Positions 35,501-43,321 of a DNA stretch of 64,000 bases are shown one piece after another. A program made the position numbers and the translations under genes. The notes under the pieces are model-generated. The model had not been told where the DNA came from. It worked only from the letters and a program-made list of their open reading frames with translations, and searched no databases. How positions within the stretch are numbered: position 1 is the stretch's first letter; each line of letters begins with the position of its first letter. The DNA comes from Streptomyces sp. NBC_00654 (lineage in GTDB: Bacteria; Actinomycetota; Actinomycetes; Streptomycetales; Streptomycetaceae): assembly GCF_026341775.1 (NCBI RefSeq), contig NZ_JAPEOB010000001.1:3658001-3722000 (forward strand), read 5' to 3'.

Positions 35501-37506
35501 CCGACCTCGCGAACGCGTTGAACACCCAGTCGATCCGATACGGGGCGATGGGGCGGCAGGCCGAGGCACTGACCGCAATCGACGAAGCCGTCACCATCCG
35601 ACGCCGCCTCGCGCAGGCAAACCCCGCCGGGTACGAACCCGACCTCGCGAACGCGTTGAACACCCAGTCGATCTGGCTCGGGGCGATGGGGCGGCAGGCC
35701 GAGGCACTGACCGCAATCGAGGAAGCCGTCACCATCCGACGCCGCCTCGCGCAGGCAAACCCCGCCGGGTACGAACCCGACCTCGCGAACGCGTTGAACA
35801 CCCAGTCGATCTGGCTCGGGGCGATGGGGCGGCAGGCCGAGGCACTGACCGCAATCGGCGAAGCCGTCACCATCCGATGCCGCCTCGCACAGCTGGATTT
35901 CAGCCTCAAGGCCTGCAGCGTGTCCGAAGAGGAGGAGACGGACGAGGAGCTGCTCGCGATCGAGGAAGCCGTCGCGGTCCATCGCCGTCTGGCGGGGGCG
36001 GATCCCGCAGCGTACGAGCCCGACCTCGCCAACACGCTCAGCTCCCTGTCGAACCGATACTGGGAGGCAGGGCAGGGGCTTGAGGCTCTGCTCGCGATCG
36101 AGAAGGCTGTCGGGATCTATCGCCGTCTGGCGGGGGCGGATCCCGCAGTGTACGAGCCTGATCTCGCCAACGCGCTGAGTACCCAATCGAACCGGTACTG
36201 GGGATCGAGGGGCAGGAACAGAAACACGGATACGATGATCGAGGAAGTCGTCGAGATCTATCGCCGTCTGGCGGGGGCGGATCCTGCAGCGTACGAGCCT
36301 GATCTCGCCAACGCGTTGAACATCCTGTCGGTCCGGCTGGGCGAGGTGGGGCGGCGGGCCGAGGCACTGATCGTGATCGAGGAAGCCGTCGCGGTCCATC
36401 GCCGTCTGGTGGGGGCGGATACCGCAGCGTACGAGCCTGATCTCGCCAGGTCATTGAACAACCTGTCGGTCCGGCTGGGCGAGGTGGGGCGGCGGGCCGA
36501 GGCACTGGCCGCGATCGAGGAAGCCGTCACCATCCGACGCCGCCTGGTGGGGGGGAACTCCGCCGCATACGAACCCGACCTCGCCAACGCGTTGAACACC
36601 CTGTCGGTCCGGCTGGGCGAGGTGGGGCGGCGGGCCGAGGCACTGGCCGCGATCGAGGAAGCCGTCACCATCCGACGCCGCCTGGTGGGGGGGAACTCCG
36701 CCGCATACGAACCCGACCTCGCCAACGCGTTGAACACCCTGTCGGTCCGGCTGGGCGAGGTGGGGCGGCGGGCCGAGGCACTGGCCGTAACCGAGGAAGC
36801 CGTCGAGGCTCAGCGCCCTCTGGCGGGGGCGGATCCGGCCGCATACGAACCCGACCTCGCCAGGTCATTGAAGAACCTGTCGAGCCAGTACTGGGCAGTG
36901 GGGCGGCGGGTCAAGGGGCTGGCCGCGATCGAGGAAGCCGTCGAGGTACACCGCCGCCTGACGGATCGCGTCGCATACGGGCCCGACCTCAGCAAGGTGT
37001 TGAACCAGTTTTCAATCTGGCGGGGGTTGCTGGGAAGGCGGGCCGAGGAGCCAGCCGTCGAGGAAGCTGGCGAGGTCTACCGCCGGCGGGCGGATCCAGT
37101 CTGCTATGAACCCGATCTCGCCCACTCGTTGACCATCCTGGCGATCCGGTACGGGGCGGTGGGGCGACTGGTCGAGGCGCTGGTCGCGATCGAGGAGGTC
37201 GTCACCATCCGACGCCGCTTCGCCGAGGAGAACTCCTCCGTGTACGAGCCCGACCTCGCCAAGTCGCTGTGGACGATGGCGAGGCTGCGAGTCGGTGGGG
37301 AACCGGGCCTTCTTCCCGGGGCGTTGACGGCGGTGGCGGAGGCCGTGGAGATTTACCGCCGATTGGCCGCGGAGACACCGGCTGTGTTCGCCGGGCTTCT
37401 ACGGGACGTGCAGGAGACACAGGCGGACGTACTCGACGGGCTCGGCCGTACCGGCGAGGCGAAGGTGATTCGCCGCAGGCTCACCGACGAGGCCCCGGAG
37501 AGCTGA
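32560..37506 (+). CDS. STAND NTPase with more than 20 TPR-like repeats (NLR-like)
   Basis: 1648 residues from GTG 32560, translationally coupled to the membrane protein. Residues 42-66 carry the shared motif DSVIYGPVIQVSDTVGPVHI. The NTPase domain has Walker A GAGGQGKT (134-141), Walker B GVLLVVDYAERW (192-202) and sensor-like VRVLLVSRP. From about residue 575 to 1640 come tandem repeats of 45-46 residues with the consensus YEPDLANALNTLSVRLGEVG followed by RRAEALAAIEEAVTIRRRL, TPR-like helical hairpins; one unit near residues 1108-1130 is degenerate. This is the NLR plan: signalling motif, NTP switch, repeat sensor. Known bacterial NLR-like proteins bind phage proteins and trigger cell death. 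The target here is unknown. Confidence 0.85.
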   Translation: MTGAGRKSRWWPRPGTPTGSGEGSAREDAAATPTHGARPGQRVADSVIYGPVIQVSDTVGPVHIATGTEHPLYRVGAFPREHSAPSVGAARTQPARLLHSRYALVGFTGRAEELGRLAAWRDGSEAVSVKLLHGAGGQGKTRLAARFAADSHADGWEVLQARHAGDPAPANSSAGEGDAPGRAGVGNPRAGVLLVVDYAERWPAADLLAMLAHAPAQGIRVRVLLVSRPAGLWWQTLTNRLDRMDLDTDALCLPPLTDDPGTDPAALFAAARDRFALALDVPDPHRIPVPATLGDRERFGQVLAVHMAALVAVDAHRTGTPTVDLDAPGRISGYLLGRERDHWQSLHDNRRVTVTAETLAHTAYTAALTGTLTHDDAKAALAAIGACPDHSTDHALTDHAVPYPPADPHAGTVLEPLHPDRLAEDFLALTTPGHHLTHSDPDPWTATAPQRLLRPPPDTRTGTGNNGTIEGRGPWARSALTVLIAAAARWPHVTTTQLVPLLTTRPNLALHAGGAALAALAALDDVPVEVLEAVDAHLPEGRHSDLDAGIAAVTARLTPHRLAVTTDPAHQADLHAALAKRYGNAGLYQQALAAEDQALGIRRRLAQENPAAHEPDLAKSLNNLSIWLGEVGRRAEGLAMNEEAVEIQRRLAGADPAAHEPTLAKSLNNLSVRYGDVGRRAEALAAIEEAVTVHRRLTDPAAHESDLAGALNTLSIRYGEVGRWAEALAAIEEAVEIQRRLAGADPAVHEHDLARSLNTLSVRFGDVGRRAEGLAAIEEAVTIRRRLAHANPAAHEPDLANALNNLSFRLGAVGRRAEGLAAIEEAVTIRRRLAHANPAAHEPDLANALNTQAIRYGAMGRPAEGLAAIEEAVAVHRRLAGADPAVYEPDLANALNTQSIRYWAVGRRAEGLAAIEEAVTIRRRLAQANPAGYEPDLANALNILSIWFGDLGRQDEGLAAIEEAVAVHRRLAGADPAVYEPDLANALNTQSIRYGAMGRQAEALTAIDEAVTIRRRLAQANPAGYEPDLANALNTQSIWLGAMGRQAEALTAIEEAVTIRRRLAQANPAGYEPDLANALNTQSIWLGAMGRQAEALTAIGEAVTIRCRLAQLDFSLKACSVSEEEETDEELLAIEEAVAVHRRLAGADPAAYEPDLANTLSSLSNRYWEAGQGLEALLAIEKAVGIYRRLAGADPAVYEPDLANALSTQSNRYWGSRGRNRNTDTMIEEVVEIYRRLAGADPAAYEPDLANALNILSVRLGEVGRRAEALIVIEEAVAVHRRLVGADTAAYEPDLARSLNNLSVRLGEVGRRAEALAAIEEAVTIRRRLVGGNSAAYEPDLANALNTLSVRLGEVGRRAEALAAIEEAVTIRRRLVGGNSAAYEPDLANALNTLSVRLGEVGRRAEALAVTEEAVEAQRPLAGADPAAYEPDLARSLKNLSSQYWAVGRRVKGLAAIEEAVEVHRRLTDRVAYGPDLSKVLNQFSIWRGLLGRRAEEPAVEEAGEVYRRRADPVCYEPDLAHSLTILAIRYGAVGRLVEALVAIEEVVTIRRRFAEENSSVYEPDLAKSLWTMARLRVGGEPGLLPGALTAVAEAVEIYRRLAAETPAVFAGLLRDVQETQADVLDGLGRTGEAKVIRRRLTDEAPES

Positions 37507-37619
37507 CGCGGCATGGGTCGGTGTCGGGCGCGGCCATCCGCAGTACGAATCGCTGGAAGAACCCGGAGGACGACCTGCCGCCCGACTTCGAGGACAACCG
37601 GGACGTGACATGTCGCCGT

Positions 37620-37767
37620 TGCCCTCGTGCTGAAGGGTGACGGCGCCACCACCGCTGTCGACCTGGTAGAGGCTGCCCCACACGGTCGATCGGCTCACGG
37701 ACTGTGAGGTGGCCCTGCGGCGGCGTCCCCACTTTCCCCAGGCGTCAGGCAAGTTCGGCAGCCTCAC
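37620..37767 (-). pseudogene. Remnant N-terminus of a second STAND/NLR gene
   Basis: On the minus strand a GTG at 37767 overlaps the TGA of the membrane gene B (GTGA), exactly as in the intact plus-strand pair. The frame reads WGKWGRRRRATSQSVS and then the motif STVWGSLYQVDSGGGAVTL followed by QHEGNGDM. Beyond about 37620 it becomes the antisense of the intact gene's 3' flank and ends without an NTPase domain. I read it as the start of a deleted homologue of the 1648-residue protein. Confidence 0.6.
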
Positions 37768-38243
37768 TCCACCTCAATGTCCGTGCCACCGTCGACCTGG
37801 TGGACCGGTCCGGAGATCGAACCGAAGACCGTCTGATCACCGCGGGGCACGGCTCGCGGAGGTTGCGGTGCCCCTGCCGGTGGCGTCGGGGGCGGAGTGG
37901 GCGTCGAAGAACTGCTTTTGATCTTGACTGAGCCAGTTGCCCCACGCACCTGGTACACGCCTCCGCCGACGTTCGCCGCCACGTGCTGTCCGCCTCCACT
38001 GGGGCGGTACTGGAGCACCAACCCCCAAATGGTCACGACGAGACTGGCGATGGCGACGAACAAACCCGCCACCCCGGCCAGCGAGGTCGCCTTTTCCAGC
38101 CCCACGCGGTTGAAGTACCAGATGAGACCGCCCGAAGTCACAGCCGTCACGATTCCGCCAGACCACGCCAGAGCTTTCCCCGTCATGACAGCATCATCGA
38201 GGATGCGCAGGCGTCGCACAGCGAAATTGCGCCACTGCGCCAT
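37764..38243 (-). CDS. Two-helix membrane protein with amyloid-like motifs (NLR partner B)
   Basis: 159 residues if started at ATG 38243; the homologous region begins at ATG 38186 and a GTG at 38336 is also open. Two helices (ALAWSGGIVTAVTSGGLIWYF and LAGVAGLFVAIASLVVTIWG) precede a tail with VGGGVYQVRGATGSVKI, a Pro/Thr linker, and the C-terminal motif TVFGSISGPVHQVDGG. The second helix (SLAGVAGLFVAIASLVV) closely matches SASVAGLFVAIAGLVV of partner A, so the two are paralogues pointing at each other across the STAND gene. It looks intact although its own NTPase partner is lost. Confidence 0.7.
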   Translation of the reverse strand: MAQWRNFAVRRLRILDDAVMTGKALAWSGGIVTAVTSGGLIWYFNRVGLEKATSLAGVAGLFVAIASLVVTIWGLVLQYRPSGGGQHVAANVGGGVYQVRGATGSVKIKSSSSTPTPPPTPPAGAPQPPRAVPRGDQTVFGSISGPVHQVDGGTDIEVE

Positions 38244-38414
38244 GATTCTGGTACGTGGGGATGATGGCACCGCGCCCTCGCCGCGCGGACTGACCCCGCG
38301 GCGGTCTCTGACCTGGGTGATTTCTCGCTCAGCCACTCAGGCGGCCTGACTGAAGCCACCTGCGGCCCGGTCCTCGTCGCGCAGCGGGGTGAAGTCGACA
38401 TTGAGGCTTCCCCT

Positions 38415-38828
38415 TGATCATGGACACCTGGAGACTGGGACCCTGAGGTTCCAGAGGAAGTAGCACCAGGTGGGAAGCAAGTACACAAAGCGGTACTCGG
38501 ACGAGTACAAGTGTGACGCGATCGAGCTCGTACGGTCGTCGGGCCGGACGGTGACTGATGTCGCCCTCGGGGTCAGTTCGGAAAGCCTGCGTGCGTGGGT
38601 GAAGAAGGCCCGGGCCGCGGAGGCCGCGCCGGTGGCGGCATCCCTGTCGCCGGGCGCGGGCGAACGGGATGAGGAGCTGAAGCGGCTGCGGAAGCTCACC
38701 GTAGAGCAGGCGAAGACGATTGAAATCCTAAAAAAGCGACAGCTTTTTTCGCGAAGGAGAGCGATCGGTGAGCGATGTCTGCCGATTCATCCACGCGGAA
38801 AAAGCCAACTACACGATCGTCCTGCTGT
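38415..38828 (+). pseudogene. IS3-family element fragment (orfA and start of orfB)
   Basis: From the probable left end TGATCATGGACACC (38415) comes orfA from GTG 38470 (KYTKRYSDEYKCDAIELV, an HTH, then EELKRLRKLTVEQAKTIEIL). A run of six A at 38730-38735 marks the usual frameshift site: the open frame goes wrong after ILKK, whereas a -1 step would give KKATAFFAKESDR and a stop overlapping the orfB GTG at 38768. orfB reads DVCRFIHAEKANYTIVLLCR and is cut at 38828 by the inverted IS copy. About 70 percent of the element is missing. Confidence 0.8.
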
Positions 38829-39094
38829 GCCGGGTGGCGGGGCGGGCTGTCCTGCTGATCCCGCACCGCGGCGAGAATCCCGATGAGACCGCCCTGCTGG
38901 ACGACTACCGCATGATCCTGGCGATCGTGCAGGCCGCCGACGGCCCGGTCCAGGTCAGGGCGGTGGGTGAGGAGCTGGGCCTTGACGTTGCGGTGCGTGG
39001 GAAGCTGGAGCCGCTGCGGGCGAAGATGACCAAGCTCGCTGATCGCGGCTGGCTGCACAAACGTCCCGACGGGCGGTTCACCGCACGTCGGTGA
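38829..39094 (+). pseudogene. IS accessory protein, C-terminal fragment
   Basis: Reads VAGRAVLLIPHRGENPDETA through VGEELGLDVAVRGKLEPLRA to the stop at 39094, matching the C-terminal 88 residues of the protein at 31374-31820. It is fused in frame to the first residues of an IS3 orfB starting at 38768, so a 108-residue chimera could be made. Confidence 0.8.
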
Positions 39095-39157
39095 CCGTGC
39101 CGGAAGAAAACCCGGCAGGCCGTAACCAGCGAAACCCCGGCGGCAGTTGAGTTCGGT

Positions 39158-39997
39158 GTGAAGAAAAACAACGGGTCCGTCGAGGGCCCTGACGACCTTG
39201 TCTACACTGCCCGCCTGCCGCTGTCGAGCGCCACTTTGAACTATCTCGCCACCCTGATACGCGGCCACTGCAAGAAGATCGGCTCGCGGTGGCGGGCGCT
39301 GCCCGCGGGAAGGATCGCGGGGATCGTGCTGGCGGTGCTGCGCTGTGACCAGCGGCCGGGCGACCTGGCCGGCGGCAACGGGATACACCGCACCACCGTG
39401 ACACGGTGGGTCAGGGAAGTCGTCGGCCTGCTGGCCGCCCGCGCCCCGCGCCTGGACCGCGCCCTGAAGAGAATCGCCCGAACGGGTGGCGGGGTGGTCC
39501 TGCTGGATGGCTCGCTGATCCGCACCCGGCGGCGCACCGGGACGGAAAACCGGAAGAACTACTCGGGCAAGCACAAGCACCATGGTCTGCTCGTGATCGC
39601 GCTCACCGACGACAAGGGCCGACTGCTCTGGGTCTCGGCGGCCCGGCCGGGGCGGACCTCGGAGATCACCGCCTGCCGTCACGCCAAGCTCACGCAGAAG
39701 TTGCGGGCGGCCCGGCTCGGAGCGATCGCCGACCTGGGATTCGTCGGGCTCGATGACAGCGGTCCCGATGCCGACCCAGCGGTGATCACCGGCTACAAGG
39801 CCGCCCGGAACCGGCCGCTCACGCGAGGGCAGAAGCTGTCGAACAAGGCCCTTGCCGCAGTACGGGCGCCGGTCGAGCACGGCTTCGCCCACCTGAAGAA
39901 CTGGCGCGTCCTCGGCAAGGTCCGCACGGATCCGAAGTGGGCGACCGCGCTGGTGAGGGCTCTGCTGGTCCTGACGAACCGCGAAGTCTCCCGGTGA
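39158..39997 (+). CDS. IS5-family DDE transposase (copy 2)
   Basis: 279 residues from GTG 39158, identical in sequence to copy 1, with DDE residues in VVLLDGSLIRT, AIADLGFVGLDD and VEHGFAHLKNW. It could in principle still act on elements with matching ends, including copy 1. Confidence 0.92.
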   Translation: MKKNNGSVEGPDDLVYTARLPLSSATLNYLATLIRGHCKKIGSRWRALPAGRIAGIVLAVLRCDQRPGDLAGGNGIHRTTVTRWVREVVGLLAARAPRLDRALKRIARTGGGVVLLDGSLIRTRRRTGTENRKNYSGKHKHHGLLVIALTDDKGRLLWVSAARPGRTSEITACRHAKLTQKLRAARLGAIADLGFVGLDDSGPDADPAVITGYKAARNRPLTRGQKLSNKALAAVRAPVEHGFAHLKNWRVLGKVRTDPKWATALVRALLVLTNREVSR

Positions 39998-40096
39998 CCG
40001 ACGATCTTCGCCGAAGCCATCCGCCCACGACCAGCACGAGCATCCCGAACCCCGCGCACACCAGACCCGTGACCTGCAACTTCACGATGCACAGTG

Positions 40097-40662
40097 TTCA
40101 TTGGCTCGGATGGCGGATGAGGGCCCCGTGCAGCCAAGGTCATCGGTGCGCAGGTTCACTCGCGAGGAACGGTTCCGGTATCCGGACTCGACGATGAGGA
40201 GGACGGCGGGGAAGGGTGAATACGCACAGGCCGTGCCTGCTGTCATGGGCACTCTGTCGCCTTGCAAGGTACGGCTCGCTCAGCGCTGCGACAATGCGAA
40301 GAACGGCTGCGCAGAGCCAGGATGAACCCCCAGGGCACGCATGTCCGACGAGCGCGTGGCCTCCGTTGGAGTGCCGATCCGTGTCTTCCTGCCGGGCGGA
40401 CGACGTCAGCTTGAGGCTTGTGCGACCGTCCCACACAGACACGACTTCCGCGATCAGCTTCGTCCGCATGGTGTCCGTCTCGGCTAGGGCCCCCACGTCA
40501 CGCGACACCTCGCAGGTCTGTGGCCGAAGTCCTCAGCTTCCAGTGACGGCTCGGTGAGTCGCGCTCCTGCTCACCAACACGTGAATGCACTACGGCGCCC
40601 CACGTGCGTCGCACGGGTCAGGGCAGGGTGCCGTCACACCAAAGCGGGCGTATTGTCACGGT
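40097..40662. other. Gene-free flank of IS copy 2
   Basis: No supported gene in 566 bases. G+C drops in places and short open frames lack start signals or codon bias. The last 50 bases form the leader of the gene at 40663. Confidence 0.5.
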
Positions 40663-41085
40663 ATGGGTGACGTGCGGTGCGACTGGTGTGGTGCGTGGCT
40701 GCCGGGGTCGGCGGCACGTGGGCGCCGGTATTGCCGGCCGGCGCATCGACAGGCGGCCTGGAGGACACGGCGCCGGTGGCGGGAGGCTGCGCCCGCGCGG
40801 GAAGGGGTGACCGCAGCAGGAACGGTACCGCTGCTGCACGTCAAGAAGGTCGCGCATCCTCCTCTGAAACCGCCCCCGCCGGGTTCACCTTTGAGGTGGC
40901 AGTGCGCTGCGGTGGCCGGGGTTCCTGACCTGGCCGGGCAGCTGGTCCGGGCGGCGGTGCTGGCGGACCGGCGGGCCGGGGCGAGCTGGGAGCAGATCGG
41001 CGCGGGACTGGGCGTCAGCGCCGAGGCGGCCCGCAGTCGCTTCGGGCGTACGCGCAGCGTTGCGCGGGCCGGCCGGAGTGGATGA
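40663..41085 (+). CDS. Small zinc-binding/HTH protein
   Basis: 140 residues from ATG 40663. The N-terminus has a putative zinc knuckle CDWCGAWLPGSAARGRRYC followed by basic residues, and the C-terminus has a helix-turn-helix (AGASWEQIGAGLGVSAEAAR, SRFGRT). The CxxC...CxxH arrangement plus HTH suggests a DNA-binding accessory protein. Its stop overlaps the start of the phosphatase gene (ATGA, 41082-41085), so the pair is coupled. Confidence 0.7.
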   Translation: MGDVRCDWCGAWLPGSAARGRRYCRPAHRQAAWRTRRRWREAAPAREGVTAAGTVPLLHVKKVAHPPLKPPPPGSPLRWQCAAVAGVPDLAGQLVRAAVLADRRAGASWEQIGAGLGVSAEAARSRFGRTRSVARAGRSG

Positions 41086-43214
41086 TGTCCATGGGGTGTC
41101 CCGTTGCCCCTGGCCCCGGTGCGGAACTTCCGGATTCTGTTCTGGCCGAGGTGGTGCGGGGCACCGGCGCGTCGGTGGGCCTGGTGTACGTGCTTCCGCC
41201 GGGGGAACGGGTGCTGCGCCTGGTGCTGGTCTCCGGTCTGTCCCGGCAGATCGCGGCTCCGTGGGCCCGCATCCCTATGGACGCCTCCATCCCAGTGGTG
41301 GATGCCATGCGCGAGAGGCGCCTGGTCTGGCTGGGCAGCCAGGAGGACGTCGCACGGCGCTATCCCCAGCTCGGGATCGTCCTGCCGTACGAGTTCATGC
41401 TTGCCGCAGTCCCGATCACCAGCGGCACCACGGTGTGGGGAGGGTTCGTGCTGCTATGGCCTGTTTGGCATTCGCCGCAGCTCAGTGCGGCCGAGCGGAA
41501 GACGATCAATGGCTGCTGCCTGCGTACGGCAGCCATTCTGCAACAGGCCGCCGACAGCGGCCGCCCACTTCAGCCCGCCGACGAACCGCGCCTGCTCACG
41601 GCGCCGCACCCCCGTGAAGCGGACCCGGGCCAGGCCATGGCCGCGCTGGGTTTCGCCGAACGTCTGCCCGTGGGCTGCTGTTCCCTCGACCTGGAGGGCC
41701 GGCTCACCTTCATCAACGCCGCCGGCGCCGAGCTGGTGGGTGCTGGGGCGGCCTCCTTGGTGGGCAACAGGCCGTGGGAGGTGCTCCTGTGGCTGCACGA
41801 TCCGGTGTTCGAGGACGCGTACCGGGCAGCGGTCGTCAGCCGCCAGCCCTCCTCCTTTACAGCCAGGCATCCACCCGATACCTGGCTGTTCTTCCAGCTC
41901 TACCCCGATGACAGCGGCATCAGCGTCCACATCACCCCCGCCGTAGGGCAACCGGATGCCACCGAACCGGGCCCACCGCCACCGTCCCCGGCCGAGCCGG
42001 TGGGCGTGACGGCGCTGTACCACCTGACGCACCTTGCCGCCGTCCTCGCCCAGGCCGCCGGTGTTCATGACGTGGTGGAGCTGGCTGCCGACCAGATCGT
42101 GCCGGCCTTCGGCCCCAAGGCCATGGCGCTGTCGACGGTGGAAGAAGGACGGCTGCGGATCATCGGCTACCGGGGCTACAGCCCCGACCTGATGGACCGC
42201 TTCGACGCGATTCCCCTGACTTCCGACGCCCCAGTTGTGCGTGCCATCACCACAGGAGTGGCCGGCTTCTTCCCCACTTTCGCCGACCTCAAGAGGGCCT
42301 ACCCTCAGGCACGACATCAGGACGAGATGGCCGCCTGGGCCTTCCTACCGCTGACCGTTTCGGGCCGCCCTGTCGGCTCCCTCGTCCTCGCCTACAACCG
42401 TCCGCGCCCATTCCCGCCCGCCGAGCGGGCCCTCCTCACCTCGCTGGCCGGACTGATCGCCCAGGCTCTGGACCGCGCCCACCTCTACGACGCCAAGCAC
42501 GCTCTCGCCCGCACCCTGCAGACCGGCCTGCTGCCCCGCGTCCTGCCGCACATCCCCGGCCTGGATGTGGCCGCCCGCTACCGGCCCGCCGGCCACGGCA
42601 TGGACATCGGCGGCGACTTCTACGACCTCATCCCTTGCACCGGAGCGACAGCCGCCGTGGTGATCGGCGACGTCCAGGGCCACGACCCCGCCGCCGCCGC
42701 GCTCATGGGACAAGTTCGCACCGCCGTCCGCGCCCACGCCACCGACGGCTCCTCTCCCGGCGACGTCCTCGCCCGCACCAACCGCCTTCTGACAGATCTC
42801 GACCCCGGCCTGTTCACCAGCTGCCTCATCGCCCACCTCGACCTGACCAACCACCGCGTCCGGCTGGCCACAGCCGGCCATCCCCCACCCCTGCTCCGCC
42901 ACCCCGACGGCCGCACCGAAACCCTTCACCTGCCTCCCGGACTGCTGCTGGGCATCGAACCCGACGCCGACTACCCCACCACCGAAATCCCCCTCCCGCC
43001 CGGCGCCGTCCTCGCCCTCTACACCGACGGACTCGTAGAAACCCCCGGCACCGACATCGACCACGCGACCACCGCCCTCGCCAACCAACTTGCACAAGCA
43101 CAAAGTGAGAACCTGGACGCTCTGGCTGACACGCTCATCGACCACGCCGAACAATCCGCGCCCCGAAATGACGACATCGCCCTGCTCCTCATCCGCCCAT
43201 ACGACGAACCGTGA
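41082..43214 (+). CDS. GAF-PAS-GAF-SpoIIE (PP2C-type) protein phosphatase
   Basis: 710 residues from ATG 41082. In order: a GAF domain (about 12-160), a PAS domain (LPVGCCSLDLEGRLTFINAA, about 195-290), a second GAF (about 315-465), and a SpoIIE/RsbU-type phosphatase from about 485 (LQTGLLPRVLPHIPGLDVAA, GGDFYDLIP, VIGDVQGHDPAAAALM, LATAGHPPPLL, LYTDGLVE, RNDDIALLLI). Metal-binding Asp residues are present. Such proteins dephosphorylate anti-sigma-factor antagonists or other Ser/Thr phosphoproteins in response to small molecules or redox/light cues sensed by GAF and PAS. There is no kinase domain. It is coupled to the upstream HTH protein. Confidence 0.9.
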   Translation: MMSMGCPVAPGPGAELPDSVLAEVVRGTGASVGLVYVLPPGERVLRLVLVSGLSRQIAAPWARIPMDASIPVVDAMRERRLVWLGSQEDVARRYPQLGIVLPYEFMLAAVPITSGTTVWGGFVLLWPVWHSPQLSAAERKTINGCCLRTAAILQQAADSGRPLQPADEPRLLTAPHPREADPGQAMAALGFAERLPVGCCSLDLEGRLTFINAAGAELVGAGAASLVGNRPWEVLLWLHDPVFEDAYRAAVVSRQPSSFTARHPPDTWLFFQLYPDDSGISVHITPAVGQPDATEPGPPPPSPAEPVGVTALYHLTHLAAVLAQAAGVHDVVELAADQIVPAFGPKAMALSTVEEGRLRIIGYRGYSPDLMDRFDAIPLTSDAPVVRAITTGVAGFFPTFADLKRAYPQARHQDEMAAWAFLPLTVSGRPVGSLVLAYNRPRPFPPAERALLTSLAGLIAQALDRAHLYDAKHALARTLQTGLLPRVLPHIPGLDVAARYRPAGHGMDIGGDFYDLIPCTGATAAVVIGDVQGHDPAAAALMGQVRTAVRAHATDGSSPGDVLARTNRLLTDLDPGLFTSCLIAHLDLTNHRVRLATAGHPPPLLRHPDGRTETLHLPPGLLLGIEPDADYPTTEIPLPPGAVLALYTDGLVETPGTDIDHATTALANQLAQAQSENLDALADTLIDHAEQSAPRNDDIALLLIRPYDEP

Positions 43215-43321
43215 CCACCCAGCCCGCACCCGCAGGCCGGGCAACCCGTCCTCTCGCAGATGATCAGATGTGCGAGTCCGAGAGGGTGTTCAGCGTGGGC
43301 GAATTACCCTTTGCGCTCTAG

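Larger units (their letters stand above)
38829..40096 (+). mobile_element. IS5-family element, copy 2, left part missing
   Basis: 1268 bases that are the inverted repeat of 30372-31639, ending ...ACTTCACGATGCACAGTG at 40096. It includes the complete transposase but only the last 88 codons of the accessory ORF. The missing left end means it either inserted as a partial copy or was trimmed during the rearrangement that joined it to the IS3 fragment. Confidence 0.85.

Noticed and set aside
34279..36399. A 706-codon open frame antisense to the TPR array
   Set aside because: It is a by-product of the repeated high-G+C coding sequence on the other strand. It has no domain, no start signal and follows the TPR period exactly.
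34380..37380. Regular repeats resembling a CRISPR or satellite array
   Set aside because: The 138-bp period equals 46 codons of TPR-like protein repeats in one continuous frame. There are no spacers or cas genes.
38696..39892. Open frames antisense to both IS transposases, about 400 codons
   Set aside because: They appear identically in both IS copies only because the IS DNA is duplicated, and the sense strand has an intact DDE transposase.
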